A DNA stretch of 64,000 nt from Norana najaformis (taxonomy: Eukaryota > Annelida > Clitellata > Crassiclitellata > Hormogastridae), in contig OZ029920.1 of NCBI GenBank assembly GCA_964023275.1, positions 2,202,572 to 2,266,571 of the forward strand. Direction: 5' to 3'. The translations under genes and the position numbers were made by a program. The notes under the pieces are model-generated. The model searched no databases. It was not told where the DNA came from and saw only the letters and a list, made by a program, of their open reading frames with translations. Of the stretch, positions 33,511 through 43,199 are shown piece after piece. How positions within the stretch are numbered: the first letter of the stretch is position 1; each line of letters begins with the position of its first letter.

Positions 33511-34301
33511 GTAAGACTTGTTGTTAGTTACTACACTTCCTTCAAAACCGAACCCTTTTTACTTTCACACTTTTCCTCTGAATGTCGGACGATAGCAACA
33601 TGACACATTGACCGTTTTGCTGCGCTTCAAACTAAGATGAAGATTTGAATTAACTAACTCACATAGATGTCTTAATAAAGAGAAATCATTGAAACAGGAA
33701 GTAAAGCTAAGCCGACAAACTGACAAATATGCTGGGCTAATTTTATGAAAAATCATGTTTTGGGTAAAGTACGGTAGGTTCTGTACAGCTCCATGTAATT
33801 TTAGATCCACTTATAAGACCGTATATCAGCCAAAGATACAAACCTCTTGGTCATAATCACTTGGCCATCGCTCAACAATTCATTCAGTGTAGAAAAACTT
33901 TATTGAAAATGTGTATTCAGAAAAGCATTGCTTCTTTCTGTCTCTTATTAAGTACTAAGATTCGAAAGTCACGAACAAAAGAATGAATCTGTGCATGCCT
34001 TCAGTTTTATTTAGATCAACGTAGAAGAACGGGCCAGCTTCAGATATATCTTCAGTTTTATTGTTTATTTTAATTTTTTTTTGTAATTGAGACTTATTCT
34101 TTCATACACAAAAAGCTTAATAATTTGGGAAAAATCGTGAGTCGTCCCTACCCAGTTTTCTTATCGGGAGATTCACAGTAGCTATCATATACTTCAAACC
34201 ATATCCACCTACAATGTGTCTACATCTAAAGCATTTCGTTAACTAAACAGTTTCATGGGATAGATTAACTTTATCGAAGTGTACTGACATTTTGATTATA
34301 G
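33511..34301 (+). other. 5' UTR intron of gene 2
   Basis: Proposed GT-AG intron with acceptor TTTTGATTATAG at 34301. It matches the gene 1 intron on both sides of the LINE that gene 1 alone carries. Confidence 0.5.
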
Positions 34302-34321
34302 GTAGAACTACCACAGTAAAC

Positions 34322-35444
34322 ATGGCCGCGGGAGAACAATTTACTGTAAGACAACTGAAAGACTTAACTGAGTGCTCAATTTGCACCAATGTATTTACGG
34401 ATCCAAGAATGTTGCCATGCACTCATACCTTCTGTTTTCAATGTCTCAGTCGAACTAGAGAAGCGGCAAATAAGAAACGAGGAGAAAAGATGCCTTGTCC
34501 GTTGTGTAGAAGGGAGTTCATTATTCCAGTGGAAGGCATGACTGGTCTGCAGGAAAACTTTTTCATGGACTATCTGATACAAATGACGACGGACTTGGAA
34601 CAAAGTAACACATTCACTCCCTGTGATATCTGCAAAATGAGTGAAACGGCCGACGCAACAAACATTCCTGAAGCTACTATGCAATGCATAGATTGTCAAC
34701 ATAAGTACTGTGATAACTGTTCAAAACAGCACCTAACGGAGAAATTGAGCAAAACTCACCAAATTGTGACAATCGGAAGCAAAACAAATGAAGGCACTGG
34801 ACCAACATTTCAAGCAAAACATTGCACCAAACACACTCAGAAACCATTAGACTACTATTGCGCCAACTGCGAGAAAATCGTCTGTGTCTCGTGTTATGTT
34901 GAAAGTCACAAATCACACGATTGCAAAGATGTCGCCACAGTCGACGAAGAATTTCGCTATAAGTTAAACAAGAATACATGGAAGATGTCAAGCTACAAAG
35001 ACGAAATGTTGTCAGTGAGGAAGAATGTGGAAGAGAAAAAAACAAAGTTCCTAAATGGTATTTCCAAGAAAGAACATGCAATTCGTAAAAGAAGTTTTGA
35101 GCTTCAGATTATGATAGACCAACACACAAAAACTCTGTTAGAGGAACTCCATCAGGCGAAACAAAGGTTTTTAAAGGAATTGGAGCACACAATTGAAGAC
35201 ATAAACAGATGTTGCACAAAATTAAAAAGTTTCGGGAATTACTGTACTCAGTTAAGCTCCATAGGATCGGCCATCGACATATATAGTTGTTTCGATGGAG
35301 TCACGAGGAGAGCAGTTGAGTTGGATAAGGAACACGAGGCATTCATTGATCGACCATATGAATCTATCGAAGTTTCTTTCGAGGCTACAGGTCTACAGGA
35401 GCTGTTATCGAAGTCGAACAACAACATTGTTGGTCGGATTCAAG
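34322..35444 (+). CDS. TRIM-Kelch gene 2, coding exon 1: RING, two B-boxes, coiled coil
   Basis: RBCC exon of a second TRIM-Kelch paralogue. Start is ATG 34322 (AAACATGGCC, good context), 20 bp after the conserved acceptor. The RING keeps C18, C21, C33, H35, C38, C41, C59 and C62; H34 to T34 before H35 is the only nearby change from gene 1. B-box 1 starts at C101, and B-box 2 is at C168/H171...H196/H199. The coiled coil is Lys/Glu rich and free of stops. The frame is open to 35452, but the paralogues show the exon should end at ATTCAAG (35444) with phase 1, which puts GCAAGT at the donor: a GC-AG intron. Joined to 36897-37816 it gives 680 aa. Likely a cytosolic ubiquitin ligase; substrate unknown. 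Confidence 0.85.
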
Positions 35445-36896
35445 GCAAGTAGTTGCTAGGAATGTTTTTGAATTTAGCTAGTCTATAATTATTAAATAAT
35501 GGATTTAATTGAAACGGTAGGTGGCAATAGATAAGTGATAGTAAGAATAGTGTGTTATTTTGTCTCCTAGTTAAAGCGATTGACAAAATCGCAGGCTTCT
35601 TGGCTAATTAAACCAATTTTTAAAGCCCAAATATTTAAAAAACACCGATATTAATAATCATCGTCATCATCCTTTTCATGATAACAAATTAATTGTCACT
35701 GAGGTGTCAGAAATATGTGCTACAAGAGAAAGTACATATCTCGAAACTCTTTGCAGAGAATATTTTTTAAGAGCCAAAAGAACTTTCTGGAAGAAAACTG
35801 GTAGAAAACTTCGCTGTGTTTGAGCCTTATGCTCAACATTGCTTCGGTAGAAGGAAGCTCCAGTTGTAGAGGATAAGTTTGTTTTAACCGGGAACGTGTC
35901 ATAAGCTAAACGTTCGTCAGTTGTATAAAGTCAAGATGCAATACTCTCAGATATTACAATATTTCTATACATAGAGGCCTACATAATATTTTTAGTCAGA
36001 TGGTAAACTGGATGTCTTCACTGAAATGGAAAAGCAGCTAGTGTCATATTTGTTTAAGGTAGTCACATGTTTGATACGTGATTAGCCTTAGAAATGAGGA
36101 AATGAATAGATGAATATTGCCCCATCCATAGTCCATGCAAAACTTGACTACTGCAATTCACTTTTCCTCAATATTGACACAACCCAGATAAATCGCCTAC
36201 AAGCTATCCAGAATGCTCTCGCACGTGCTGTCACCAAAACCCCCAAACACCATCACATCACCCCTGTTCTCAAATCACTGTACTGGCTTAAAATACCAGA
36301 ACGAATAGAGTACAAAGTCTTATCCCTCACCTACAACACACTTCAATCCTCCCAACCCTCCTATCTTCGTCAATTATTTACTATCCAACCACTCCGTTCA
36401 ACCCGCTCCTCATCTGTCCTAACACTTCTTCGCCCTCCCGTCACCTCATCCTTAAAATTTGGAAATCGCTCTATAGCCATAGCTGCCCCACCCCTTTGGA
36501 ATAAACTCCCGCCAGAATTTCGACAGTTGTCTGGTCAATCATACGAACTCACCAACACTTCACCTCTTTCAGTTTCTGCGCAGGTGTTTCACTCAAGACT
36601 GAAAACACTTCTTTTCCAGAAATCTTATCCTGATTCTTCCTCTTCCCCTTATCTCTCTTCTCGCTTCAATTTCAAACAGCATCCACCGTAGTCGTCCGAC
36701 TGTCTGAGTGCCTGACTCCTGGATCTTGACCCTTTTGCTTATCGATTTTGTTTTGACTGAGCGCCTGTGAATAAGCTGGTTCCCGCAACTTAGCTTTCGT
36801 TGAGCGCTGTAGAAATCTCGAGATTACGATTACGATTACGATTACGATGTTGAGTTTATGCATCAATCAATTATCATTGTCTATTTGTTTTCACAG
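35445..36896 (+). other. Gene 2 main intron (GC-AG)
   Basis: The donor reads CAAG|GCAAGT, with GC replacing the GT of genes 1 and 3. The acceptor is TTTGTTTTCACAG. Phase 1 fits the frame on both sides exactly. The intron is about 650 bp longer than in gene 1 because a LINE sits at 36100-36847. Confidence 0.7.
36100..36847 (+). mobile_element. CR1/L2-like LINE family 1, best copy, in the gene 2 intron
   Basis: An open frame (36110-36691, 193 codons) encodes the ORF2 carboxy terminus: KLDYCNSLFLN, LQAIQNALARAVT, HHITPVLKSLYWLKIPERIE, APPLWNKLPPEFRQLS and FHSRLKTLLF. The 3' UTR ends GAAATCTCGAG plus (ATTACG)n at 36818-36847. It is 5' truncated, with no endonuclease or RT palm, but the remaining frame is intact, so it is the youngest family-1 copy here. 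It lies in sense orientation with the host gene. Confidence 0.8.
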
Positions 36897-37816
36897 TTGA
36901 AACAGAAACCACTACACATTTTGAGAACAATGCAATAGTCATGGGGTTATGTGATGGCAACTCCATAACAAACCACCTCGTCCAAATAAATCTACATCGT
37001 CCAAATGAAATTTTCCATTTACAGGAAATACCGACTGAAATGCAGAATGAAGCCACAGCCACCGTTTACTGTAACACGTTGTACAGCACAGGAATAGGGG
37101 ACAATAAAGATGAAATCTGGAAATACAACTTGGCTTCCGGTTGGATGAAATGCGCTTCTTTAGTTCAAGGCCGACGTGGACACAGCGCAGCGTTTATCGA
37201 TGAAGTATTGTACATCTGTGGAGGATATGTGGATGAAGATGAAATAGTTCTAGACAGTGTGGAAGCCTACAACGCAGTCACCAACAAATGCTCCAGAGTT
37301 GGGAAGCTGGTTCACTGTGTCCAGGATTCAGGCAACTGTGTTCCATTCAAGACTTCGCTTTATATTTTCGGTGGTGGCGATAAAGATAACTATGCGCTGA
37401 AAAGCGTTCAAGTATACAACACAAAACTGAACACATGCACTCTCCTTTCGAAACCAATGCCACGTCCTTGTAGCTTGATGAGAGCTGTACTTTGGGAGAC
37501 AACCGCTATTTTAGTTGGCCACGACATTTCTTTTATATTTAACTTTGAGAAAGAGACATGGCAAAAAAGAAAACATTTTAAGGCCGACGTTTTACATTTT
37601 GGTCTGATTCTTGAGGATGAACGACTATTTGTCATCGGAGGAGGAGTTACAGAAAAGAATAAAGATGGTAGCAAGACATGGAATTGCAGAGATGACATTA
37701 AATTTGTCCCACTTATGAAATTCCTGAACGACAAAACAAGCGAGTGGAAGATTCATTCGAAGTTGCGAAAACCAACTCTAGTACAGTCTTATGCAAAACT
37801 GAGGTTGCTTGTCTAG
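36897..37816 (+). CDS. TRIM-Kelch gene 2, coding exon 2: Kelch propeller
   Basis: Begins after TTTTCACAG (36896); the split codon reads Val and the frame continues ETETTTHFENNAIVMGL to the stop at 37814-37816. Kelch blades are visible at EVLYICGGY...SVEAYNAVTNKC, SLYIFGGGD...VQVYNTKLNTC, ILVGHDISFIFN and RLFVIGGGV. The carboxy-terminal half departs from the other two paralogues: HDISFIFN.EKETWQKRKHFKADV replaces the CDTCFIFN/TETWQERQ/FKTDV pattern shared by genes 1 and 3. The 108-bp tract at 37117-37224 differs from gene 3 by only two bases. An AATAAA at 38006-38011 could be its polyadenylation signal. Confidence 0.85.
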
Positions 37817-38280
37817 CAGCAAATCAGAGAGATCTATTTTAACTGAAGACGTTCATTAGCAATTTCGTACGGCCAAACTTAGACAGTAAAAATTAGCGTT
37901 GAGGCAATGTTTAGGGCAAAAAACTAATACAGTTACGTATTGGGCCTATTTGCTTTTCGTTTGATTTGTGACTGTGTCTGAGAAAATCCTCACAAAGTCG
38001 GAAAAAATAAATTTGCGAGAAACGCTTTCTGAAGGAAAGTAGACATAATATGAATCATAATGCGTTATATGCATATTTACAGTATATTCCTTTTTGTGTT
38101 AGCTATTGAACATTAATTCCGTATGTAGAGTTTCGCTGTAAAAGTATTTTTATTTTTATTTTATTATGCCTTGCCACAAAAACTTTAAATTAACATGTAC
38201 TCCGGTGCCCTACTCGTTTGTTTAAATCAATCACTATGCAAGTTACCAAGTCAGGCAAATATTCGCCTATTTTAATTTAG
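37817..38280 (+). other. Gene 2 3' UTR and flank shared with gene 1
   Basis: Collinear with 10088-10480. AATAAA at 38006 is a candidate poly(A) signal; the matching position in gene 1 lacks it. Homology fades at about 38280. Confidence 0.45.
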
Positions 38281-38574
38281 CCGAAGAAAGGAAACAAATT
38301 GCTTTCAAAAGTGCGCGGTTTATTATGGTGCCGTGACTGTAAGCATGAAAACTTAATCTGTAGGCCTATTCTTTTTATCTGCTTGGCAATTAGGACATCA
38401 ATCGTGGTTCTCAGTGAATTATTCCAGAAACTCAAATGTGATAAATATATAATCTGTTAGTGGTGCTCTGTAAATGCTGAAGCATCACTGTGGCCATCCG
38501 AAGCAGTCCAGTGGATAGGAATTCTAGCAAAGCCAATCAATTTCTATATTCATTTACAAACATTTGACGCAGCT

Positions 38575-38796
38575 CATAGTGGCAGCGATTGGTCCATAAA
38601 TCCATACGATAGATTAAGACGTGTCGATAGTACGTCATGATCAAACGTGTCAAAGGCCGCACTAGCGTCGAGAAGAGCGAGCCGCATCACGTGGCCTTAG
38701 TCCATGTAATCATATAAATTGGAAATCAGCCGCAGGAGGACTGTCTTGATGGAATGACCTCTTCTGAATCCGGATTGGATTATAATAATATAAAAC
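38575..38796 (-). mobile_element. CR1-type LINE reverse-transcriptase palm fragment
   Basis: Minus-strand translation gives QSGFRRGHSIKTVLLRLISN, YDYMD, a stop, GHVMRLALLDASAAFDTFDH and DVLSTRL. This is the conserved RT block of CR1/L2-type LINEs (usually QSGFR.GHST...LLDLSAAFDTVDH). The FD of the first catalytic block is kept. It is the only RT palm seen in the window, and it is cut at one side by SINE-A (38796-38915). Confidence 0.8.
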
Positions 38797-38915
38797 TCTG
38801 CCACTTTTTTGTTTGGGGTAGAGCCAGTCCCAAGCCTTGATAAAGCAGGAGGGCGACGTCAACGGCATTTGATGCCATAAGCTGTCGATAAACTGAGGAA
38901 CTGCTACTAATTGCT
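38796..38915 (-). repeat. SINE-A, reverse copy
   Basis: ACTCTGCCAC, GGGGTAGAGCCAGTCCCAAGC, GGAGGGCGACGTCAACGGC, ATGCCATAAGCTGTCGATAA and GAGGAACTGCTACTAA in order. It interrupts LINE sequence on its left. Confidence 0.7.
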
Positions 38916-38935
38916 TATTCTCACTAACAGACAAA

Positions 38936-39331
38936 TTAGGAATGTTCTTTACGTCGGTTATTTGCGCGATTTTTGCTTCGCAGACTCTTACCGGCGTTGG
39001 GTTGAAGTTCTGTTATAGTCGGTCTCTTCATGAAATCGTCTATTGCCAACCTCCTCTGCTTCGTCGTTGTAGCGAATACGGCTTCCTTCTGGTCGCTCAT
39101 AGTGTCTGCTTCGCAATCGCTATCTGGGCTGGATGACGCATTTCCTGCTACGTCAAGTTCTTCCTTTGTAGTGGTAGAAGTAGTTTCAGTTGAGGGTTGT
39201 TCATCCGCCGACGACAACATGTCCTCGTCAACCCCTGTTTCGTGGGTGTCCTTGTTTGAGTTGTCATCAGTTGCATTGATAGTACAGTGCAAAATGTCCT
39301 GTTTTCGACCTCTGCCCTTCGTCCGAGGCAT
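38936..39331 (-). CDS. Unrecognised 131-codon open frame, Ser/Thr/Asp/Glu rich
   Basis: Open minus-strand frame starting MPRTKGRGRKQ (basic), then an acidic Ser/Thr-rich middle (about residues 20-85) and a basic end (RSKNRANNRRKEHS). It is unlike the repeats around it, has no second copy here and is the longest non-simple frame outside the TRIM-Kelch genes and elements. The basic head, acidic middle and lack of a folded domain would suit the start of a LINE ORF1 or a transposase, with the rest deleted, or chance. No zinc knuckle, esterase or RRM is visible. I do not assign a function. Confidence 0.3.
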   Translation of the reverse strand: MPRTKGRGRKQDILHCTINATDDNSNKDTHETGVDEDMLSSADEQPSTETTSTTTKEELDVAGNASSSPDSDCEADTMSDQKEAVFATTTKQRRLAIDDFMKRPTITELQPNAGKSLRSKNRANNRRKEHS

Positions 39332-39484
39332 TTTTACTCCTTAAGAGTGAGATCAGCAACCGACCTGATTTTGTTTTAGTCCATTCGATCAGTTTATTTC
39401 GATATGGATTTTATGTTATTTATCGACAGTAATAATTTTCCCGCCAACCGACGCGGAAACCGTCAGAATTTGCAATTATGCCAA

Positions 39485-39800
39485 ATTTACGTCTATATAT
39501 AGTCGGATAAAAGTGATTTAAAGGTGTCTAAGCACAACGTAATAAAACTGGTAGTACCCAGTGTTTAACGACATCTTGTGGCTATTAGAGCAGTTGACGT
39601 CTACCTCGCTTTATATGTTTTGACTGAATGGTGGCGCTGGACCTTATCTTATATCGATTACACGGAAATTAGCAATTGGTAATGGTTTCAATATTTAACG
39701 ACATCGCATGGCTTCCAAAGCCGTTGACGTCACCCTCCTCCTTTATCCATTAGTGGCACTGGCACGACCCGATTACCCCAGTAAACAGTATTTGAGATGA
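39485..39800 (+). repeat. F/H module and SINE-A relic, forward
   Basis: A clean F/H: GTCTATATATAGTCGG, GTGATTTAAAGGTGTCTAAG, GTAATAAAACTGG, CCAGTGTTTAACGACATCTT, GTTGACGTCTACC. A second H with SINE-A body (TTTAACGACATCGCATGGC, TCACCCTCCTCCTTTATCC) follows at 39690-39780. Confidence 0.65.
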
Positions 39801-39804
39801 AAGG

Positions 39805-39950
39805 AAAATGAGAAAGCAAGTGAATTGAAGGTGTGATACAATTTGGATCAGGGATGGGAGAATTTCTGGCGATTATTCGCAGTTTCCAGTGTTTAACAAC
39901 ATCTAGTGTCCGCCAAAGCCGCTAATGTCATCTTCACACTAGGGCACTAA
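39805..39950 (+). repeat. F variant and H block
   Basis: AAGTGAATTGAAGGTGTGATAC.ATTTGGATCAGGGATGG (variant F) with GTTTCCAGTGTTTAACAACATC at 39880-39901. The variant recurs at 48590. Confidence 0.5.
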
Positions 39951-39971
39951 TGCAATTTGTGACTGCGATTA

Positions 39972-40042
39972 GGACACACACACACACGCGCACACACACA
40001 CACACACATGCACGCACGCACGCGCACGCGCACACACGCGTA
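39972..40042. repeat. Alternating CA/CG purine-pyrimidine tract
   Basis: About 70 bp of almost unbroken purine-pyrimidine alternation (ACACACACGCGCACAC...GCACGCACGCGCACGCGCAC), the kind of sequence prone to left-handed DNA. Confidence 0.85.
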
Positions 40043-40129
40043 TTCATATTCGATTATTCCAATATTCAACTATGTATTTGTATAATTTCGTATAATTATA
40101 AAGAAGGTCTATTTGGAAAAAGTAAAAAC

Positions 40130-40330
40130 ACTTTTAGTAGTAGTTGCTCCAAAGTTTAATGACATCTTATGGTATCAAAGGCAGTTGACTTCGCCCTCCT
40201 TCTTTGTCCAGGCTTGGGACTGGCACTACCGCAAACAAGGCAATGGCGGCGCTTTAGAATTAGCCATTGAAAATAATCATCATATAAGATTAGAGAAAGA
40301 TATTTAAAGGTGTCTAACTAGAGCATAATA
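40130..40330 (+). repeat. SINE-A and F core, forward
   Basis: AAAGTTTAATGACATCTTATGG, CCCTCCTTCTTTGTCCAGGC, CAAGGCAATGGCGGCG (40149-40252), then GATATTTAAAGGTGTCTAAC at 40297-40316. Confidence 0.65.
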
Positions 40331-40419
40331 TTTTAGTGTTTTAATCATATTTAGAGGTTGATTGTGTGTACCAGGAACTGTCATCAGTAGAGTGATCGAG
40401 ATAACTAGAGAGGTAATAG

Positions 40420-40600
40420 CAGCAGTTCCAATGACTGACGACATCTTATGGCATTAAAGGCGGTTGAATTCGCCCTCCTCCATTATCCAGGCTTGGGTCT
40501 GCCTCTACCGCTAAGCGAGTGAACGAAAAGAGCATTATTTAGGGTTGGAGAAAGCGTTTTAAAGTTGTCTAAATAGAGTATAATAAAGACAATATTTAAT
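40420..40600 (+). repeat. SINE-A and F core, forward, second pair
   Basis: GACGACATCTTATGGCATTA, CGCCCTCCTCCATTATCC, GAGTGAACGAAAAGAGCATT, GCGTTTTAAAGTTGTCTAAAT. SINE-A runs straight into the left edge of F without spacer. Confidence 0.6.
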
Positions 40601-40689
40601 TATTATTATTTTGCGATTAATTGGCGATGTCGACCTCATTTTGCGTATCAGCTACGATGGTAGAAAGAAATTATATCAGTTGAGTGTTG

Positions 40690-40995
40690 TTTCTGTTTTT
40701 AAGACGCTGTGTCATAGCGAACATAATAAGGGTCGCACTCTTCACAGTAATAATTCGAGAACTTCTGTAGCGCCCTGTATGATGTTCAAAGCGTCAGACG
40801 ATGGTCGCGGCTAAGCAAAATCGTTGTGCAAGCGAACTTCCAGACTGAGTCCGGTCGAAAAGTGAAGAAGACACAGAAAGGAGGAAATGAGTCCTGGTAG
40901 AGACGAGTTTTCAGTCGAGTTCATCCAAGCTCTGGGCTGGCATCACCAGATTAAAGGAGGTGGACGGAGTTAGAACTGGATGGAGACATAAGGAA
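40690..40995 (+). repeat. Rep-B, forward copy 2
   Basis: ACGCTGTGTCATAGCG, AGGGTCGCACTCTTCA, TGTAGCGCCCTG, GTCAGACGATGGTCGCGGC, AGAAGACACAGAAAGGAGG and GGCTGGCATCACC match 390-820. Confidence 0.65.
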
Positions 40996-41349
40996 AAAAT
41001 ACAAATATGCCACTGAACTTCAAAATAACATTATTTAAATGCGTCGATCATTGAAGAACAAATCCAAGTTCAAATCCAACTGAACAAATAAAACATCAGG
41101 TTACGTTTAGATAACTTTCAAATCGCTTTTACCGGCGCTATATATGTATCAAGATACTTAACATAGCGCCTTTTAAGTACCTCACAAAGGCGCTACTTAC
41201 GCCCTGTACTAGATGATGCTAGTTGTCATTAAGAACAAAATTCCATCACTTTGCGAGTAGTAATCAGATAAGTAACTATAAATGTCACCAGCAGCAGACT
41301 GGCACACACACGCTGAGCCTAACCAACAGGTTTCCATCTTGAGCTGACA

Positions 41350-41401
41350 GAATGATGATGATGATGATGACGATGATGATGATGACGATGATGATGATGA
41401 C

Positions 41402-41435
<34 letters not shown>

Positions 41436-41436
41436 T
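41350..41436. repeat. (ATG)n trinucleotide repeat
   Basis: ATG repeats with interspersed ACG units. Poly-Ser and poly-Ile frames on the minus strand (41209-41616) reflect this only. A reverse F core lies just upstream (GTTTAGATAACTTTCAAATC, 41106-41125). Confidence 0.9.
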
Positions 41437-41547
41437 GTTCAGAGTTCGTCGGAGGGTGACAGCCCCACCGTCCAACACCCTCCCTCCGAGGTCGTAGAAA
41501 AACAGAACTTGAGCCACCAGGTCCATCTGTGATGGGCAGCTTTTCCA

Positions 41548-41960
41548 TACACTGTGTCCGGAAAAATTCCAAGGCTCTAAAATATGAATGAAAAAACTAT
41601 AGTAGATAATAATCAATTTAAAAATTTAAAAACCTTTTTGATCCGTACATAATTACCAACAAAATTCTTTGTAATTTATTAACGGCCCCCGTTTAAAATT
41701 ACGTCACAGTGACGTATTTGAATTTTATATTTTGTAAAGAAAGTTGCTAGAAAAATGGCGTTCAGCGAGGAAGACAGTTAGTCAGTGGCGTGTACGTCTC
41801 GAAGCTTGCGTTGAAGCCAATGGCGGACATTTTGAACATAAATTATAGTTCAATAATATTTCAGGATTAAACTGTTTTTGGAATTTTAAAAATCGATTAA
41901 TGTTTACTAATTATTTTCATATTTACCGTAAAGCCTTGGAATTTTTCCGGACACAGTGTA
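41548..41960 (+). mobile_element. Tc1/mariner-type miniature element with transposase tail
   Basis: Perfect 27-bp terminal inverted repeats begin CACTGTGTCCGGAAAAAT (41550-41576) and end in the complement (41932-41958). TA duplications sit at 41548-41549 and 41959-41960. A frame at 41783-41848 reads QWRVRLEACVEANGGHFEH, then KL and stop, the characteristic end of IS630/Tc1/mariner-superfamily transposases. The catalytic core is gone, so this is an internal-deletion derivative whose identity is fixed by its own coding remnant. Confidence 0.8.
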
Positions 41961-41979
41961 CAATATTATCTTAGGGACT

Positions 41980-42272
41980 TCTGCATTTCGGTCTCCTTGG
42001 TTCCAGGCCGTAGCACTCTCCGGTCGGCCTCCCTTGGACTTCTGACTATCCCTCGTATGCGCACTGCTACAGCGCAGTCTAGAAGCTTTGCCTATGTTGG
42101 ACCCAATAGCTGGAATCGCCTTTCCCGAGAGCTCCGGCTAGTATTCCTCAGTTTGTCTCTTCCGCAGTTTCGCAAGCGCCTGAAGTCTGTGTTATTTGCC
42201 AGTGGTCTCACTGGTTCGGGTCGGGAGCGCTTCTGATGAGTCTACACAGTGATTACAATTACAATTACAATA
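41980..42272 (+). mobile_element. LINE 3' end with (TTACAA)n tail
   Basis: The 79-codon frame (41997-42236) ends a LINE ORF2: RSFAYVGPNSWNRLSRELR, LPQFRKRLKSVLF. The 3' end is GTGATTACAATTACAATTACAAT (42250-42272). It starts 20 bp after the mariner element. Different family from the other LINEs here. Confidence 0.65.
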
Positions 42273-42349
42273 TTATTATATTCCTCTGTTGGCCGTTGAC
42301 GTAGACCTTACCTAACTTCACGGTACGTCGATAAAAGGACGAACTAGCG

Positions 42350-42475
42350 ACACTAGTACTTCCAGTGTTTAACAACATCTCATGGCATAAAAGGCCGTTG
42401 CCGTCGCCCTCCTCCTTTAACCAGGCTTGGGACTGGCACTACCCGAAACAAGGCAGTGGAGGAGTTCCCAAATTC
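42350..42475 (+). repeat. SINE-A, forward
   Basis: TTCCAGTGTTTAACAACATCTC, GCCGTTGCCGTCGCCC, CAGGCTTGGGACTGGCACTA and GGCAGTGGAGGAGTTCC. Confidence 0.7.
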
Positions 42476-42494
42476 ATTTTAATTAGAAAGAAGT

Positions 42495-42625
42495 TCTAAA
42501 TAGACGCGGAAGAACCGCATTAAAGGTGTCCAACACTAGCCATATATTATCAGTTGTAGCAAACGCTTACGACACCTTATGGACGCCAGGCCCGTTGACG
42601 GAGACGTTACTCTGACTTTCGCATC
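42495..42625 (+). repeat. F/H module, forward
   Basis: GCATTAAAGGTGTCCAACAC, CCATATATTATCAG, GCTTACGACACCTTATGGACG. Confidence 0.55.
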
Positions 42626-42631
42626 TTACTT

Positions 42632-42707
42632 GCGACTAACTGACTGACTGACTGACTGACTGACTGACTGACTGACTGACTGACTGACTGACTGACTGAC
42701 TGACTGA
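42632..42707. repeat. (GACT)n microsatellite
   Basis: About 18 units of CTGA/GACT with no interruption after the first. Confidence 0.95.
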
Positions 42708-42809
42708 GGTAAACTGGTCTTTTCTTAATCAATGAGAAACGTTTCAAATCATCAGTGCATTGCTCTGAATTCCTGGCTGAAAGAATTTTTTAAACCAAGC
42801 ATCAGTGCA

Positions 42810-43110
42810 CATTGGACACCTTTAATTACTCTGTGTACCGGATTGAATAGAGTAATAGACTGAAATGACAGACGATGATTAACTCTGCCATTGGCTTATT
42901 TGGGGGGGGGGGGCGGGCGGGTAGTTCCAGTCCCAAGCCTGGATAAAGGAGGAGGGCGATGTCAACGGCCTTTGATGTTATAAGATGTCGTTAAACTGAG
43001 GAACTACTTCTACGACAGACGATGTAAGATAATACGACCGCAAAGGCGCTGCCAGTCACAAGATGTCGTTAAGCATAGAAAACTAAAGATAAATATGGAA
43101 TAATAATACA
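42810..43110 (-). repeat. F, SINE-A and H copies, reverse
   Basis: TTGGACACCTTTAATTAC (42810), SINE-A at 42882-43010 with a G12 run then CGGGCGGGTAG near its start and GGAGGAGGGCGATGTCAACG inside, then an H block GTCACAAGATGTCGTTAAGC (43057-43076). Confidence 0.65.
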
Positions 43111-43199
43111 AAAATACGATAAGGTAATATTGTAAGATATATGCAGTGTGAGGCTCTCCCAAAAACGGAGTATTAGGTCTGCGTCAAAGGTCTATTTGT

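Noticed and set aside
39030-39344. Plus-strand Ser-rich frame of 104 codons
   Set aside because: Shadow of the minus-strand frame at 38936-39331; its composition mirrors that frame.
41209-41616. Poly-Ser and poly-Ile frames
   Set aside because: They follow the (ATG)n repeat at 41350-41436 only.
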